Shown piece after piece: positions 26,887-36,102 of a stretch of 64,000 bases of DNA (its first letter is position 1; each line of letters opens with the position of its first letter). The stretch spans positions 1 to 64,000 of the forward strand of contig NZ_LXKN01000016.1 in assembly GCF_001692325.1 (NCBI RefSeq), read 5' to 3'. A program made the position numbers and the translations under genes. Under the pieces are notes generated by a model. That model had not been told where the DNA came from. It ran no database searches and saw only the letters and a list, made by a program, of their open reading frames with translations. Origin of the DNA: Rhizobium sp. AC27/96 (GTDB taxonomy: Bacteria; Pseudomonadota; Alphaproteobacteria; Rhizobiales; Rhizobiaceae).

Positions 26887-27187
26887 GCGTAGCTAGCCGC
26901 CATGACTGGATGAAGGAACGCCTGCGCTATGCGGTGCATCGGATGGTCCGCGAGAAGCGGGCCGACCCCAAGCTTTTGGCGCGCTCGCTCCGTCGCGCCC
27001 CGTAAGATCACCTGATTAAGCTCGTTGCGGCGATTGCCATTGCTGATCCCGGCCCGCCGCTGCGCGATATTGCCGCCCAGCTTGATCAGATGGGAGAGCG
27101 GCCGGCGCGCGGTGGGCGCAAATGGCAGCCTTCCTCTGTTCGCCACCTGCTGGACGAAGCACATCGATTTGGCCTCATTCGTCATTG
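26887..27187 (+). pseudogene. Remnant of the serine recombinase C-terminus
   Basis: Frame reads SRHDWMKERLRYAVHRMVRE, a TAA at 27003, then in the same frame DHLIKLVAAIAIADPGPP... MGERPARGGRKWQPSSVR... DEAHRFGLIRH and a stop. This parallels the last part of the intact recombinase at 22485-23402 almost codon for codon. The N-terminal catalytic domain is missing, so it is dead. Its end overlaps the convergent tniQ stop, as a resolvase gene would in a tni module, suggesting this was the module's own tniR. Confidence 0.88.
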
Positions 27188-28239
27188 AGGGCGCGGAGCA
27201 TCAGCCTGCCGATTGCCCGGTTTCTTGCGCGCCCCGCTTTGGACGGCAGAGATTTCCAGCCTTCGCTTTCAACAATGCCGCGAGCGAGCTGCCGGTATTC
27301 GGTTTCCGCACGGAGATTTAGGACAGACGCGGCCAGCCTTTGAGGAGGCGCCTGATGATACGCTCGGACCGGCCCGCGCTCGAATTGGCGGAAGGCTTCA
27401 CGGAGAGAGGCAGAGAGTAGAGGATCCGTGGCGGTCTCCTCAAAGAGGAGGTCGGCTATGGCCGTAATGGTCACGGCCCGCCATGCTGGTGGAAGGCTGG
27501 CGAGCGCCGCCGCCCCTGCTGTAACTGACGGTCGCTGGCCATATGGCAGCGGTAAGCCCAGCGCGGTGATAAAGGGCATCCCTTCCGGCTGAGGCGACCA
27601 GAGGAATCGGCTTGCCGTCTCGATACGCTCAAACCGCGGTCCGCCCTTGCCGATGGCCTCGCCGATAAGCGAGGCGACCTGCAGCAAGTCTGTTTGATCG
27701 CGGCGCTGGAACCTCCTCGCCGAGATAACAGCATCGCATTCACGGCAAAACAGTCTGGCGAGGCCGGCAGGCGTAGACCGAAACTGAAACAGCCCGCTGC
27801 GGAAACATCCGCCGCAGTTGATCTCGAGCCCAGTCTTGTGCCGGGGGCAGACCACGGCCTCGACACATGCCCAGGACCGTCGGCAATAGTGGTCCCTCCC
27901 CTCCTCGGCATCCTCGTCAAGGCATGTCGGACAAACGCCTCGGTGCGCGGGTTCGCTGACAAATGACGCCCTGCTGCGCCGGGTATTCTGCAGAGACAGT
28001 CGCTCTACATCTGCTTGCTTCAGGCGACAGGCTAACGCCCATAAACGGGCCGCCGATGGTTCGGTCGGGATGTCATCGCTGAGGAGATGCGGCTTGGAGA
28101 CGTCCCAAGCACCACGTATCCAGTTCTCGATCTGCCGGGGCGAGCTGGAGTAATGGCTCGCTACACGCCAACGCCAACAGCTGAGAAGTTCATCCTCATA
28201 GGGCCGTGGGGCGATCGCCAGCAGCCGCACCGGTCTCAC
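27175..28239 (-). CDS. tniQ: TniQ-family transposition protein
   Basis: A 354-residue target-site adaptor of Tn7/Tn5053-type transposons. It has the TniQ opening PRPYEDELLSCWRWRVASHY and the zinc fingers GVCPTCLDEDAEEGRDHYCRRSWACVEAVVCPRHKTGL and NCGGC...LFCREC. The start is a GTG whose GTGA overlaps the tniB stop. It works with the TniB ATPase to place TniA at its target. It is intact. Confidence 0.92.
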   Translation of the reverse strand: MRPVRLLAIAPRPYEDELLSCWRWRVASHYSSSPRQIENWIRGAWDVSKPHLLSDDIPTEPSAARLWALACRLKQADVERLSLQNTRRSRASFVSEPAHRGVCPTCLDEDAEEGRDHYCRRSWACVEAVVCPRHKTGLEINCGGCFRSGLFQFRSTPAGLARLFCRECDAVISARRFQRRDQTDLLQVASLIGEAIGKGGPRFERIETASRFLWSPQPEGMPFITALGLPLPYGQRPSVTAGAAALASLPPAWRAVTITAIADLLFEETATDPLLSASLREAFRQFERGPVRAYHQAPPQRLAASVLNLRAETEYRQLARGIVESEGWKSLPSKAGRARNRAIGRLMLRALNDE

Positions 28240-29159
28240 GGGATTGCACGGCGCTGCAGGCGCGTTTCACTGCGCCGCGCCATCGCGACCAAAGGTAGGA
28301 CAAGGTTGTCGGCGTCGAAGCTCTCCAAGATAATCCTCTCGTTCCCATTCCGGACCGCTTCGACCGCAACAGTCTCGATGAGGCGAAAAATTCGCACCGT
28401 AACGCCGTCGGTCATATCGAGCACCTTGCGGCGCACTGCTGCGGTCCCGAGCTGTGATGGCTCACGCAGAGGCAGTATGCTCCCGAGACTTGCGAGCAAT
28501 TGGGCAAGCTGCTGCGTATTGGACCAGCGCTTCAGGTGAAGGGCTTCAAACCTTTCGGCAAGCTGCGGATCCGTCAACAGCGCCTGTCGGGCAAGATCGG
28601 TCCCGGCGCAGATCAACGGGACTTTCAGATCATTCGCCAGAAAGCGAATGACGTTGAGGAAGACTCGTTGCTGCCGATATGTCCCCGTCAACATGGCATG
28701 GATCTCATCGATGATCAGCATCCGTACACCCATCCTCCGCATCAGGGTTCGGCACGTAGTCTTCAGTCGGTAAGTTGCGTCTCCACTTGGGCCCGGTGCA
28801 CTCAGTGCATTGAGGAGCTCACCGTAGACATCGCGTTCGACGGGTTCGGCTGGCATCTGCATTGCCACGACCGGCATGTTCGTCACCCCGGTTCCACGAT
28901 CGAAGACGGGCTGATGATTGCGAAGAAACTTTCTGATGATTTTTGTCTTTCCCATGCCGGTATCGCCGTAGAGAAGCAGACAGGGCATTCGGTCCCGCGG
29001 CGGATAGGAGAGCAGATCCTCAAGCCGCGTCAGCGCAGCTTTTGCATCGGCTGTCTCCAACCAGCGATCGGCACGGATCCAGGCGACCCGTTCTTCGATC
29101 CCCATCTCGGCATACTGGCGATAGGCTGGTAGGATATGGGGGTCCTCCGTCACGACCAT
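28236..29159 (-). CDS. tniB: TniB-family AAA ATPase (transposition regulator)
   Basis: A 307-residue ATPase related to TnsC/MuB. Walker A is LLYGDTGMGKT, Walker B is MLIIDEIHAML, and sensor sequences follow (PLICAGTDLARQAL). It chooses and marks target DNA for the TniA transposase. The start ATG at 29159 overlaps the tniA stop (29150); a GTG at 29153 that overlaps as GTGA is an alternative. It lies between tniA and tniQ in the usual order. Confidence 0.93.
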   Translation of the reverse strand: MVVTEDPHILPAYRQYAEMGIEERVAWIRADRWLETADAKAALTRLEDLLSYPPRDRMPCLLLYGDTGMGKTKIIRKFLRNHQPVFDRGTGVTNMPVVAMQMPAEPVERDVYGELLNALSAPGPSGDATYRLKTTCRTLMRRMGVRMLIIDEIHAMLTGTYRQQRVFLNVIRFLANDLKVPLICAGTDLARQALLTDPQLAERFEALHLKRWSNTQQLAQLLASLGSILPLREPSQLGTAAVRRKVLDMTDGVTVRIFRLIETVAVEAVRNGNERIILESFDADNLVLPLVAMARRSETRLQRRAIP

Positions 29160-30787
29160 TCCTCCACCGACAACGGTGCCAGATCGGAGAAATTGTCCTC
29201 GTCGGCATCATCTATTGTCTCCACATGCTGCCGGTCGGTCGCCGCCAGCGCTCGCGACCGTCTCTCGGCTCCCCGGCGGATGCTCCGTGTTTGGCGGCCT
29301 GCCACCTCGACAATTTGTCGCTGGGCTTCGATGGTCTCGAAGATTAGATGCTCATCGACCGATTGCAGACCACGAGCCCTCAAAGCGGCGACGGCCTGCC
29401 GGTGCTCGCCGAGCGTGATCCGCGGCCGGCTGAGGTCTGCAAACCGAACCGGCCAGCTTTCGCCGTTTGGCCCGTCGACGAACACGCAGGAAATGTCGCG
29501 AGGATCGTAACGGACCCGCATCTTGTCCGGAACACCGGTCAACGGGCTCAGGACATCATCCCAATATCTGAGGCCGAACAGGTGCAGTCCGTCGCGACGT
29601 ATGATGCGTTCCTCGAACGGCAGGAAATCCAGAACGAAACGGTGTTCGTCATAGGGAAGCCGCAGAGGCTCCCGACGCGAGAGGACGGCATCTTCCCAGG
29701 CCAACCGAGGCGGAATTTTTAGCGCCCGGTGGATATCAGCGTGATGGCGGCCGATGATCTCAAGGGTGAGCCACCGCTCCAGCTCGTCAAAAGTCATGAC
29801 TGCATGCTTTTGGGGATTGTAATCGCCACAAGAGCCAATATCGCTCGACGTTGAACCGGGCAGAAAGTGAACGGCGCCCATCATGGTGCCGATAAGCCGC
29901 TCGATGTGACCGCCGTAATGTGGGCGAGCAACTGGTCGATGGATGAGATTGATGCCGTGCTCGGCCGCTCCCCACGCCAGCGCTTTTCCCCGAAACTCCC
30001 GAGCATTATCGAGATGGATGGCGGTGGGCAGACCGTGGACGGGCCAGTCGCCAGCCGCGTTTCGCTCCGCGAGCCACGATGTCTTCGGCAAAACCATGTG
30101 CCGGATGGCCAAGGCGACCGACGTTGACGATGGATGTTCAAGGCTCAGGTAGAAGCCGGCCACCATGCGGCTGGCGACATCGATCGCCAACGTCAGCCAG
30201 GGACGCTGCAATGGTTGGCGGTTTACAGCGTCGACAACGAAGAGATCGACCAAGGTATGATCGATCTGAACGACCTCCATCGCGGCTCCGGCTGAGTACT
30301 CATCGGTAACGGGTTTGTATTGCTGACGGGCGACGCTGGCCCCCTCTCGGGCCTTGGCCAGCTTCTTCTGGTCGGAGCGATCGATGCGAACCTTCACGGC
30401 TTTCCAGGAAGGTGCAGGTATGTCTCGCTGACGGCAAATGACGCGGACATGATCATGAACGGCGGTGATCGTCGGCCGCTCACGACGGCAATAGGTTTCC
30501 TGGATGGCGCAGGTGACGGCATCTTCCTGTTCCGATGACAAGAGCCGCCTCCCCTTCTCTGGCCCGGGCGTTTCATCCAGCAATGAGGAGGTGACCGGTT
30601 TTCGCCGGAATTGGGCGAGCAGCTGATAGAACCTTGTTGGCTTGAGGCCCAACTCCCTGCACGCGGCAAGTCTGTCCGGAGCGGTCAACTTCTTTTCGAA
30701 AGCGATGGGCCGGATGACGGCTTCGCGATTAACCGCCTTTTGCCAAGCGGCCTCTCTGACAAGCATCCTGTCGGGTGTCTGCGCCAT
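29150..30787 (-). CDS. tniA: TniA-family DDE transposase (Mu/Tn5053 type)
   Basis: A 545-residue transposase with an N-terminal helix-turn-helix region (LAACRELGLKPTRFYQLLAQF), a second DNA-binding region, then the rve core with VVQIDHTLVDLFVVD (first Asp), IHLDNAREFRGKALAWG (second Asp), and RPHYGGHIERLIGTMMG (Glu), and a Mu-type beta-barrel C-terminus. It is complete. The ATG at 30787 follows AGGAGG by 6 bases. It heads the tniA-tniB-tniQ operon. Confidence 0.94.
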   Translation of the reverse strand: MAQTPDRMLVREAAWQKAVNREAVIRPIAFEKKLTAPDRLAACRELGLKPTRFYQLLAQFRRKPVTSSLLDETPGPEKGRRLLSSEQEDAVTCAIQETYCRRERPTITAVHDHVRVICRQRDIPAPSWKAVKVRIDRSDQKKLAKAREGASVARQQYKPVTDEYSAGAAMEVVQIDHTLVDLFVVDAVNRQPLQRPWLTLAIDVASRMVAGFYLSLEHPSSTSVALAIRHMVLPKTSWLAERNAAGDWPVHGLPTAIHLDNAREFRGKALAWGAAEHGINLIHRPVARPHYGGHIERLIGTMMGAVHFLPGSTSSDIGSCGDYNPQKHAVMTFDELERWLTLEIIGRHHADIHRALKIPPRLAWEDAVLSRREPLRLPYDEHRFVLDFLPFEERIIRRDGLHLFGLRYWDDVLSPLTGVPDKMRVRYDPRDISCVFVDGPNGESWPVRFADLSRPRITLGEHRQAVAALRARGLQSVDEHLIFETIEAQRQIVEVAGRQTRSIRRGAERRSRALAATDRQHVETIDDADEDNFSDLAPLSVEEWS

Positions 30788-31113
30788 TGGAACCTCCTAG
30801 CCGAGCTATCAGCTCGGCCACGATCAATCGCTGCACCTAGCAGAATGCCCCGCAACGATGACAGTCAGAAGACACATCGAGTTTGCCATGCACCACTTCT
30901 GCGATGAGAAACGGCAGATCACGGCATGGCACTGGCCAGCCACCACGCAGCACGTGATTTTTGCGCCTCATCGAGAGATTGGCGACGTGGCTGCTGTGCC
31001 AATGTGCGGATTGGGCGGCTCATCACCAAGTACATGGCCGTACAGCAAACAGACAGGAAACCGCCGCTATCCATCGGTCGTCGCCCGACCGGGTGTAACC
31101 AAAGGATCGAAAC
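30788..31113. other. Gap between tniA and the PepSY gene
   Basis: About 325 bases. It should contain the right end of the tni element and promoters for both neighbours. Two overlapping plus-strand frames here (from about 30858 and 30926) lack good starts. I could not identify a terminal repeat with confidence. Confidence 0.4.
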
Positions 31114-31377
31114 ATGCTGAAACTCATCGCCACAGTCGCAGTCATCGCAGCAACGCCGGCACTGGCCTTCGCTAGCCCGAGCTGCACCAAGGAACCCAAG
31201 TCCAAGTGGATGACCGAAGACGCCATGAAGGCCAAGATCGACGCGCTCGGCTACAAGGTCAAGACGTTCGAGGTCACGGGCAACTGCTACGAAATCTACG
31301 GCAAGGACAAGGATGGCAAGCGCGCCGAGGTCTATTTCAACCCTGTCTCCGGCGACATTGTCCAGAAGGGTGATTGA
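31114..31377 (+). CDS. Secreted PepSY-domain protein
   Basis: An 87-residue periplasmic protein. Residues 1-20 (LKLIATVAVIAATPALAFAS) are a signal peptide with an ALAFA cleavage site. The mature part (MTEDAMKAKIDALGYKVKTFEVTGNCYEIYGKDKDGKRAEVYFNPVSGDIVQ) is a single PepSY unit. AAAGGA lies 7 bases before the start. It opens an operon with a cytochrome b, a response regulator and a kinase; such PepSY/cytochrome b pairs are thought to serve periplasmic redox or metal-linked electron flow. Confidence 0.9.
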   Translation: MLKLIATVAVIAATPALAFASPSCTKEPKSKWMTEDAMKAKIDALGYKVKTFEVTGNCYEIYGKDKDGKRAEVYFNPVSGDIVQKGD

Positions 31378-31380
31378 TCG

Positions 31381-31947
31381 ATGACCGCCATCCGTTCAAG
31401 ACCGGGGGGCGGCTCGCCCTCCAACAGTGGCCAGCAGGACATAAAGGTCTGGGACCCGGTGGTCAGGATTTTTCACTGGACCATCGTGACTGCCTGCATG
31501 CTCAACCTCTTCATCCTTGAAGAAGGAAAATACTGGCATCGCATGACGGGCTATGTTGTCGCGGCCGCCATTGCCGTGCGGATGATCTGGGGCTTCGTCG
31601 GCACCCGACATGCAAGGTTCTCCGACTTCTTCCCGACCCCCCGCAGGTTGAAAAATCAGCTTCGGGCTATCGTCAGCAGAAACGAGAAGCGCTATCTCGG
31701 CCACAATCCCTTGGCCTCGGTCATGATGCTCCTCCTGATGGCGCTTCTGGCGACGACCGCTCTGACTGGATGGATGACGACGCTCGATGCTTTCTGGGGA
31801 GAGAAGTGGCTTGAGCAATTGCACGGCACGATTGCCAACAGCATTATGGTGCTCGCCTTCATCCACGCCGGCGCAGCCATCGTGGAGAGCTGGAGGCATC
31901 GGGAAAACCTGGTGTGGTCTATGGTAACAGGTCGAAAGAAGGCATGA
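31381..31947 (+). CDS. Cytochrome b561-type membrane protein
   Basis: About 188 residues with four membrane segments. Heme-ligand His are seen in VVRIFHWTIV, YWHRMTGYV, LEQLHGTIAN and LAFIHAGAA, the pattern of Ni/Fe-hydrogenase-type or DUF4405-like cytochrome b. It probably passes electrons between a periplasmic partner and quinone. It follows the PepSY gene by 3 bases and its stop overlaps the regulator start (ATGA). Confidence 0.92.
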   Translation: MTAIRSRPGGGSPSNSGQQDIKVWDPVVRIFHWTIVTACMLNLFILEEGKYWHRMTGYVVAAAIAVRMIWGFVGTRHARFSDFFPTPRRLKNQLRAIVSRNEKRYLGHNPLASVMMLLLMALLATTALTGWMTTLDAFWGEKWLEQLHGTIANSIMVLAFIHAGAAIVESWRHRENLVWSMVTGRKKA

Positions 31948-32621
31948 GAATTCTGCTGATCGAGGATAGCGCCCGGCTTCGCGAACTCGTTTGCGAGCTC
32001 GTGCGCAAGGAGGGTTGGAAGATCGACGCCTTCGGAACCGCCGAAGAAGGACGCTTCGCTCTTCGGGAGAATGGGTATGACCTTCTTCTCCTCGATCTCG
32101 GCCTGCCTGACGAAGATGGCATTCCCGTCCTTAAATCCTTGAGGTCTGCCGGCATACAAACGCCGGTCCTCGTGCTGACGGCCAGGGCTGCGATCGACGA
32201 GCGAATATCCGGTCTCGATGCGGGCGCGGACGATTACCTGACGAAACCGTTTCACAATGGGGAGCTCACCGCCCGCATACGGGCCCTGATCCGTCGATCG
32301 CCCAGCACCGCGATGCCCGTCCTGGAATTCGCCGCGCTGACGCTCGATGTCGCGTCGCGACAAGTCTTCTGCGCGGGCAACGAGATCGCGCTCACTCCGT
32401 CGGAGAAAGGACTGCTCGAACTCCTGATGCGTAATGGCGGGAAGGTCGTTTCCAAGTCCAAGATAGAGCACGCCTTCTCCGAGTTCGGCGACGAGAGGAG
32501 CAGCAACGCCGTCGAGCTGGCGGCATCCCGTCTGCGCAAGAAACTCGAAAGCCACCCGACGCGCGCGTCGATCGAAACGATACGGGGCGTTGGCTACCTG
32601 ATGCGCGAGGTTCGGGATTGA
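31944..32621 (+). CDS. OmpR/PhoB-type response regulator
   Basis: About 225 residues. The receiver has RILLIEDSARLRELV (acidic pair), DLLLLDLGLPDEDG (phospho-Asp near 51), VLTARAAIDERISGLDAGADDYLTKPF (Thr and Lys). A C-terminal winged helix (FAALTLDVASRQVF... LTPSEKGLLELLMRNGGKVVSKSKIEHAFS ... IRGVGYLM) binds DNA. The ATG at 31944 overlaps the cytochrome stop. It is the partner of the kinase that follows and probably controls this operon. Confidence 0.94.
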   Translation: MRILLIEDSARLRELVCELVRKEGWKIDAFGTAEEGRFALRENGYDLLLLDLGLPDEDGIPVLKSLRSAGIQTPVLVLTARAAIDERISGLDAGADDYLTKPFHNGELTARIRALIRRSPSTAMPVLEFAALTLDVASRQVFCAGNEIALTPSEKGLLELLMRNGGKVVSKSKIEHAFSEFGDERSSNAVELAASRLRKKLESHPTRASIETIRGVGYLMREVRD

Positions 32622-33934
32622 GCCGCCTGCGTCCGACACTTGGAGCCATTCTGGCACGTCGCATCGCCTTCTTCGCGGTGCTGGCCATGCTCCTGCAACT
32701 CGCCAACGTCTTTGCGGACTACTACTGGAATGTCGGCGAGCTCTCACGGCTTTTCGTGGAACAAGAGACCGAGCGCCTCGCATCCGGAATCACGATCGAC
32801 AACGGCTTGGTCAACTACAGTTTGCCTGACAGCGTGAAGGATCGCTATCGAAACGAGAGCACGGGCTATGTCGCCCGGATACGCGACGCTGACGGAACGC
32901 TGGTCTTCGAATCCTGTGACAGGGCATGTCAGGATCATTTCCTCCCGCGCGACGTTAACCCGCCGGACTTCTGGCTGCGATCGATCAAACCGGGCAAACC
33001 GCTTTCGCTCGTCGGTGGACGGGCGTTCATGATTGGCGAACGGCGCTTCCTGGTCGACATCGCGACGATCGACGATACCGCCGACGTCATGTCCGATGTC
33101 CTCTGGAACGAAGTGCTGGAGCACATGATCGTGCCGATGAGCATTCTGCTGCTATTGGTGTTCGGCGGAACCTTGTTTGCAATACGACAGGCCCTGCGGC
33201 CGGTGCGCGCGGCCGCCGACGCCGCCGACCGCATCGATCCCCTGGATTCGCGGTCGCATCTGGACCCCTCGGATATGCCGCGAGAGATTGCCCATCTCGC
33301 CACTGCGGTCAATCAGGCGTTCGAACGCGTGGGCGAACTGATGACCTCACAGAAGGTGCTGACGTCGGGGATTGCCCACGAAATCCGGACGCCGCTCGCT
33401 GCGCTGAAGCTCGAACTCGGCCAGATCGATCATCCACGCGCGAGGAAAGCGGAGGCTGACCTCGATGATCTCGTGCGTTTCGTCGCGCAGATCACGGCAC
33501 TCGCACGACTGGACAGCGTCGACCACGGCATGTTCGAGGATATCGACCTGGTCGCGTTGTCATCGTCCGTGGTCGAACAGCTGGCTCCGTGGGTGTACGA
33601 TAACGAACACACGCTGGAACTCTTACCAGATGTCACAAGCAGTCATGTGAGGGGAGCGCCATCTCTCTTGAGAGATGCTCTGCGCAATCTGATCGAGAAT
33701 GCGGTTCGGCACACCCCGGATCACTCGGTGATCTCCTTGAAGGTCGGTGAAAGAAGCATCACGATCGAGGATCGTTATCCACCGTCAACGACGCGGGCTC
33801 CCGGTATAACGCGCTCGCACGACGGGCTTGGCATAGGGCTGAGGATTGTTGGCCGCATCGCCGAACTTCATGGAGCTTCTCTGATCAGGTCGGAAGCGTC
33901 TTCGGGCCAAACCTTCGAGATCAGATTTTCGTAG
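32618..33934 (+). CDS. Sensor histidine kinase, two-component partner
   Basis: A 438-residue membrane kinase. It starts with TTG that overlaps the regulator stop. An N-terminal membrane segment (FFAVLAMLLQLANVFADYYW) leads into a periplasmic loop (about 40-165) with a Cys pair in FESCDRACQDHF, a second segment (MSILLLLVFGGTLFAI), HAMP-like linker, HisKA TSGIAHEIRTPLAALKLEL, N-box NLIENAVRHT and a G-box GLGIGLRIV. The short last box and absent clear D-x-G loop are worth noting. The Cys pair suggests thiol or metal sensing. Confidence 0.92.
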   Translation: MSRLRPTLGAILARRIAFFAVLAMLLQLANVFADYYWNVGELSRLFVEQETERLASGITIDNGLVNYSLPDSVKDRYRNESTGYVARIRDADGTLVFESCDRACQDHFLPRDVNPPDFWLRSIKPGKPLSLVGGRAFMIGERRFLVDIATIDDTADVMSDVLWNEVLEHMIVPMSILLLLVFGGTLFAIRQALRPVRAAADAADRIDPLDSRSHLDPSDMPREIAHLATAVNQAFERVGELMTSQKVLTSGIAHEIRTPLAALKLELGQIDHPRARKAEADLDDLVRFVAQITALARLDSVDHGMFEDIDLVALSSSVVEQLAPWVYDNEHTLELLPDVTSSHVRGAPSLLRDALRNLIENAVRHTPDHSVISLKVGERSITIEDRYPPSTTRAPGITRSHDGLGIGLRIVGRIAELHGASLIRSEASSGQTFEIRFS

Positions 33935-34023
33935 CGGCACACGACAGTATGTCAAAATTAGAATGCTTCTAAAATAACGCGAACATTCGCGGTTCTCCCT
34001 CGTCGCAAGGAAGGCTGGTAGCA

Positions 34024-34713
34024 ATGACCCACAGTGAACGACATTCGATAGATCGCATTGGCTGGTTGCGCGCCGCCGTCTTGGGCGCAAACGACGGGAT
34101 CATCTCCACCGCCAGCCTTATGGTCGGGATCGCCTCCGCTTCGCCGACAGCAAATGAGGTTATCGTCGCCGGATTCGCCGGGCTTGCAGCCGGCGCGATG
34201 GCCATGGCAGCTGGTGAATATGTCTCCGTCAGCTCACAGTCGGATACCGAGGCCGCAGACCTCGCGCGCGAGAAACGTGAACTCGAAGACGCCCCCGAAC
34301 TCGAACTTCAGGAGCTGGCAAGCATCTACCAAGCCCGTGGTGTGTCGCCGGAATTGTCGCTTGAGGTGGCGCGGCAGTTGACCGCCCATGACGCGCTGGG
34401 CGCACATGCCCGCGATGAACTCGGTATCACCGACACATCCACCGCCCGTCCGGTACAAGCTGCGTTGACGTCAGCCGCAACATTCGCGACCGGCGCGGCC
34501 ATTCCACTGCTCACCGCCATTCTGGCACCTGGCGGTTCAATACATCTGGCCATTCCGGCAGTGTCGCTTGTCGCCTTGGCTCTACTTGGTGCTCTCAGCG
34601 CACGCGCCGGGGGTGCCAACGTTCCGAAGCCGGCATTCCGAGTGGCTTTCTGGGGAGCGCTTGCGATGGTGACCACGGGCATCGTCGGCGCGCTGATCGG
34701 CAAGGCAATCTAA
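34024..34713 (+). CDS. VIT1/CCC1-family metal transporter
   Basis: A 229-residue protein with five membrane segments. The opening RIGWLRAAVLGANDGIISTASLMVGIASA and VIVAGFAGLAAGAMAMAAGEYVSVSSQSDTE match the VIT/CCC1 iron or manganese transporter family; a helical insert (EDAPELELQELASIYQARGVSPE) holds the acidic cytoplasmic metal-binding region. It moves Fe(II) or Mn(II) out of the cytoplasm. It stands alone, 89 bases after the kinase gene. Confidence 0.94.
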   Translation: MTHSERHSIDRIGWLRAAVLGANDGIISTASLMVGIASASPTANEVIVAGFAGLAAGAMAMAAGEYVSVSSQSDTEAADLAREKRELEDAPELELQELASIYQARGVSPELSLEVARQLTAHDALGAHARDELGITDTSTARPVQAALTSAATFATGAAIPLLTAILAPGGSIHLAIPAVSLVALALLGALSARAGGANVPKPAFRVAFWGALAMVTTGIVGALIGKAI

Positions 34714-34956
34714 AAAACAACGTGATCGCCATACGCATCTTCAGCAAGGATGTCTGTTCAGACAATAGGCGTCCTTGTGTGGCGTCTTACGCCGTATGGT
34801 TAACGGTTGAATGATGAACATGTCCACACATCGCGCATTCCGGCGAATCCGGAAGATTCCAATGATCCTGGCAGGGAATAAGCTGTAACATTCCAACGGA
34901 ATTGATTCTGCTCAATCAAGCGGATCGACACTCGGTGTGCCCGATCAGGAGCCAAA

Positions 34957-36102
34957 ATGCCGCCATCGCAGAAATCCGCCGTCCAACGCCGATCGGAAGA
35001 ACTCGACAACATTGCCGCCGTCCTGCCGCTAGAACGGCGCGACGAGCTCGCGGAGTTGTTGACCGACCAGGATGTCGAGACGCTGCGCCATCTCGTCAAC
35101 CAAGGCATGGGCGACAACACACTCAGAGCGCTGACCTCCGATCTCGCTTACCTCGAGGCCTGGGGACTGGCGGCCACCGGAAAATCACTGCCCTGGCCGG
35201 CGCCCGAGGCGCTGCTGCTCAAATTCGTCGCGCAACATTTGTGGGATCCGGAAAAGCGGGCAGTCGATCTCGATCATGGCATGCCGCCCGACGTCGCCGA
35301 CAATCTGCGCCGGCAGGGTTTCTTGAAATCGACCGGCCCGCATGCGCCGGCAACCGTGCGCCGTCGCCTGGCCAACTGGTCGACACTGACGAAATGGCGC
35401 GGCCTCGAAGGCGCCTTCGCCTCCCCTGCCCTCAAATCCGCCATTCGCCTTGCCGTGCGCGCGGTCCCGCGGACCCGAAAGCGGAAGAGCGCCAAGGCCG
35501 TCACAGGCGACGTTCTGGCAAAGCTGCTGGCGACGTGCTCAACGGACAGCCTGCGTGATGTCCGCGACCGAGCAATTCTCATGGTCGCCTTTGCCTCCGG
35601 CGGCCGCCGACGCAGTGAAGTTGCCGCTTTACGCGTCGAGCAGTTGACAGTCGAGCCGCCTGTCGAGGCGCCCGAGGGCCCTCCCCTCCCCTCACTCGCC
35701 ATCCATCTCGGCCGAACCAAAAACACGACGGGCGAGCAGGATGACGTCGTCTACCTCACAGGTCGGCCTGTCGAGGCGTTGAAGGCCTGGCTGGCGGCGG
35801 TGAAGATCGACAAGGGCAGCGTCTTCAGGGGAATCGGGCGCTGGGGTACTGTTTCGCGACGGGCGATCGATCCGCAGTCGGTCAATGCGATCATCAAGCA
35901 GCGGGTGGAACTGGCTGGATTAGAGCGTGGGGAGTTTTCCGCACACGGATTGCGGTCTGGATATTTGACCGAAGCCGCCAATCGGGGCATTTCTCTTCCG
36001 GAGGCGATGGAGCAATCTCGTCATCGTTCGGTGCAGCAGGCGTCGAGTTATTACAACAGCGCTACCCGACGGACCGGGCGCGCGGCCCGATTGTTCTCGT
36101 AG
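34957..36102 (+). CDS. Tyrosine recombinase/integrase
   Basis: A 381-residue site-specific recombinase. The SAM-like core-binding part covers about residues 20-160. In the catalytic half the active-site residues are visible: Arg in GGRRRSEVAALR, Lys in HLGRTKN, HGLR in FSAHGLRSGYLTEAA, His in HRSVQQASSYY and the nucleophile Tyr in the same block. AGGAG is 5 bases before the ATG. Such integrases are common next to repABC and may resolve plasmid multimers or serve integrative exchange. Confidence 0.92.
   Translation: MPPSQKSAVQRRSEELDNIAAVLPLERRDELAELLTDQDVETLRHLVNQGMGDNTLRALTSDLAYLEAWGLAATGKSLPWPAPEALLLKFVAQHLWDPEKRAVDLDHGMPPDVADNLRRQGFLKSTGPHAPATVRRRLANWSTLTKWRGLEGAFASPALKSAIRLAVRAVPRTRKRKSAKAVTGDVLAKLLATCSTDSLRDVRDRAILMVAFASGGRRRSEVAALRVEQLTVEPPVEAPEGPPLPSLAIHLGRTKNTTGEQDDVVYLTGRPVEALKAWLAAVKIDKGSVFRGIGRWGTVSRRAIDPQSVNAIIKQRVELAGLERGEFSAHGLRSGYLTEAANRGISLPEAMEQSRHRSVQQASSYYNSATRRTGRAARLFS

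Noticed and set aside
30860..30890. Possible Tn402-type terminal repeat (TGACAGTCAGAAGACAC) upstream of tniA
   Set aside because: It shares TCAGAAGAC with Tn402-type ends as I remember them, but it points the wrong way for the right end of an element whose tniA runs leftwards, and I found no matching left end.
31692..32783. Minus-strand frame opposite the cytochrome and regulator genes (about 363 residues)
   Set aside because: Arg-rich shadow of two well-supported plus-strand genes.
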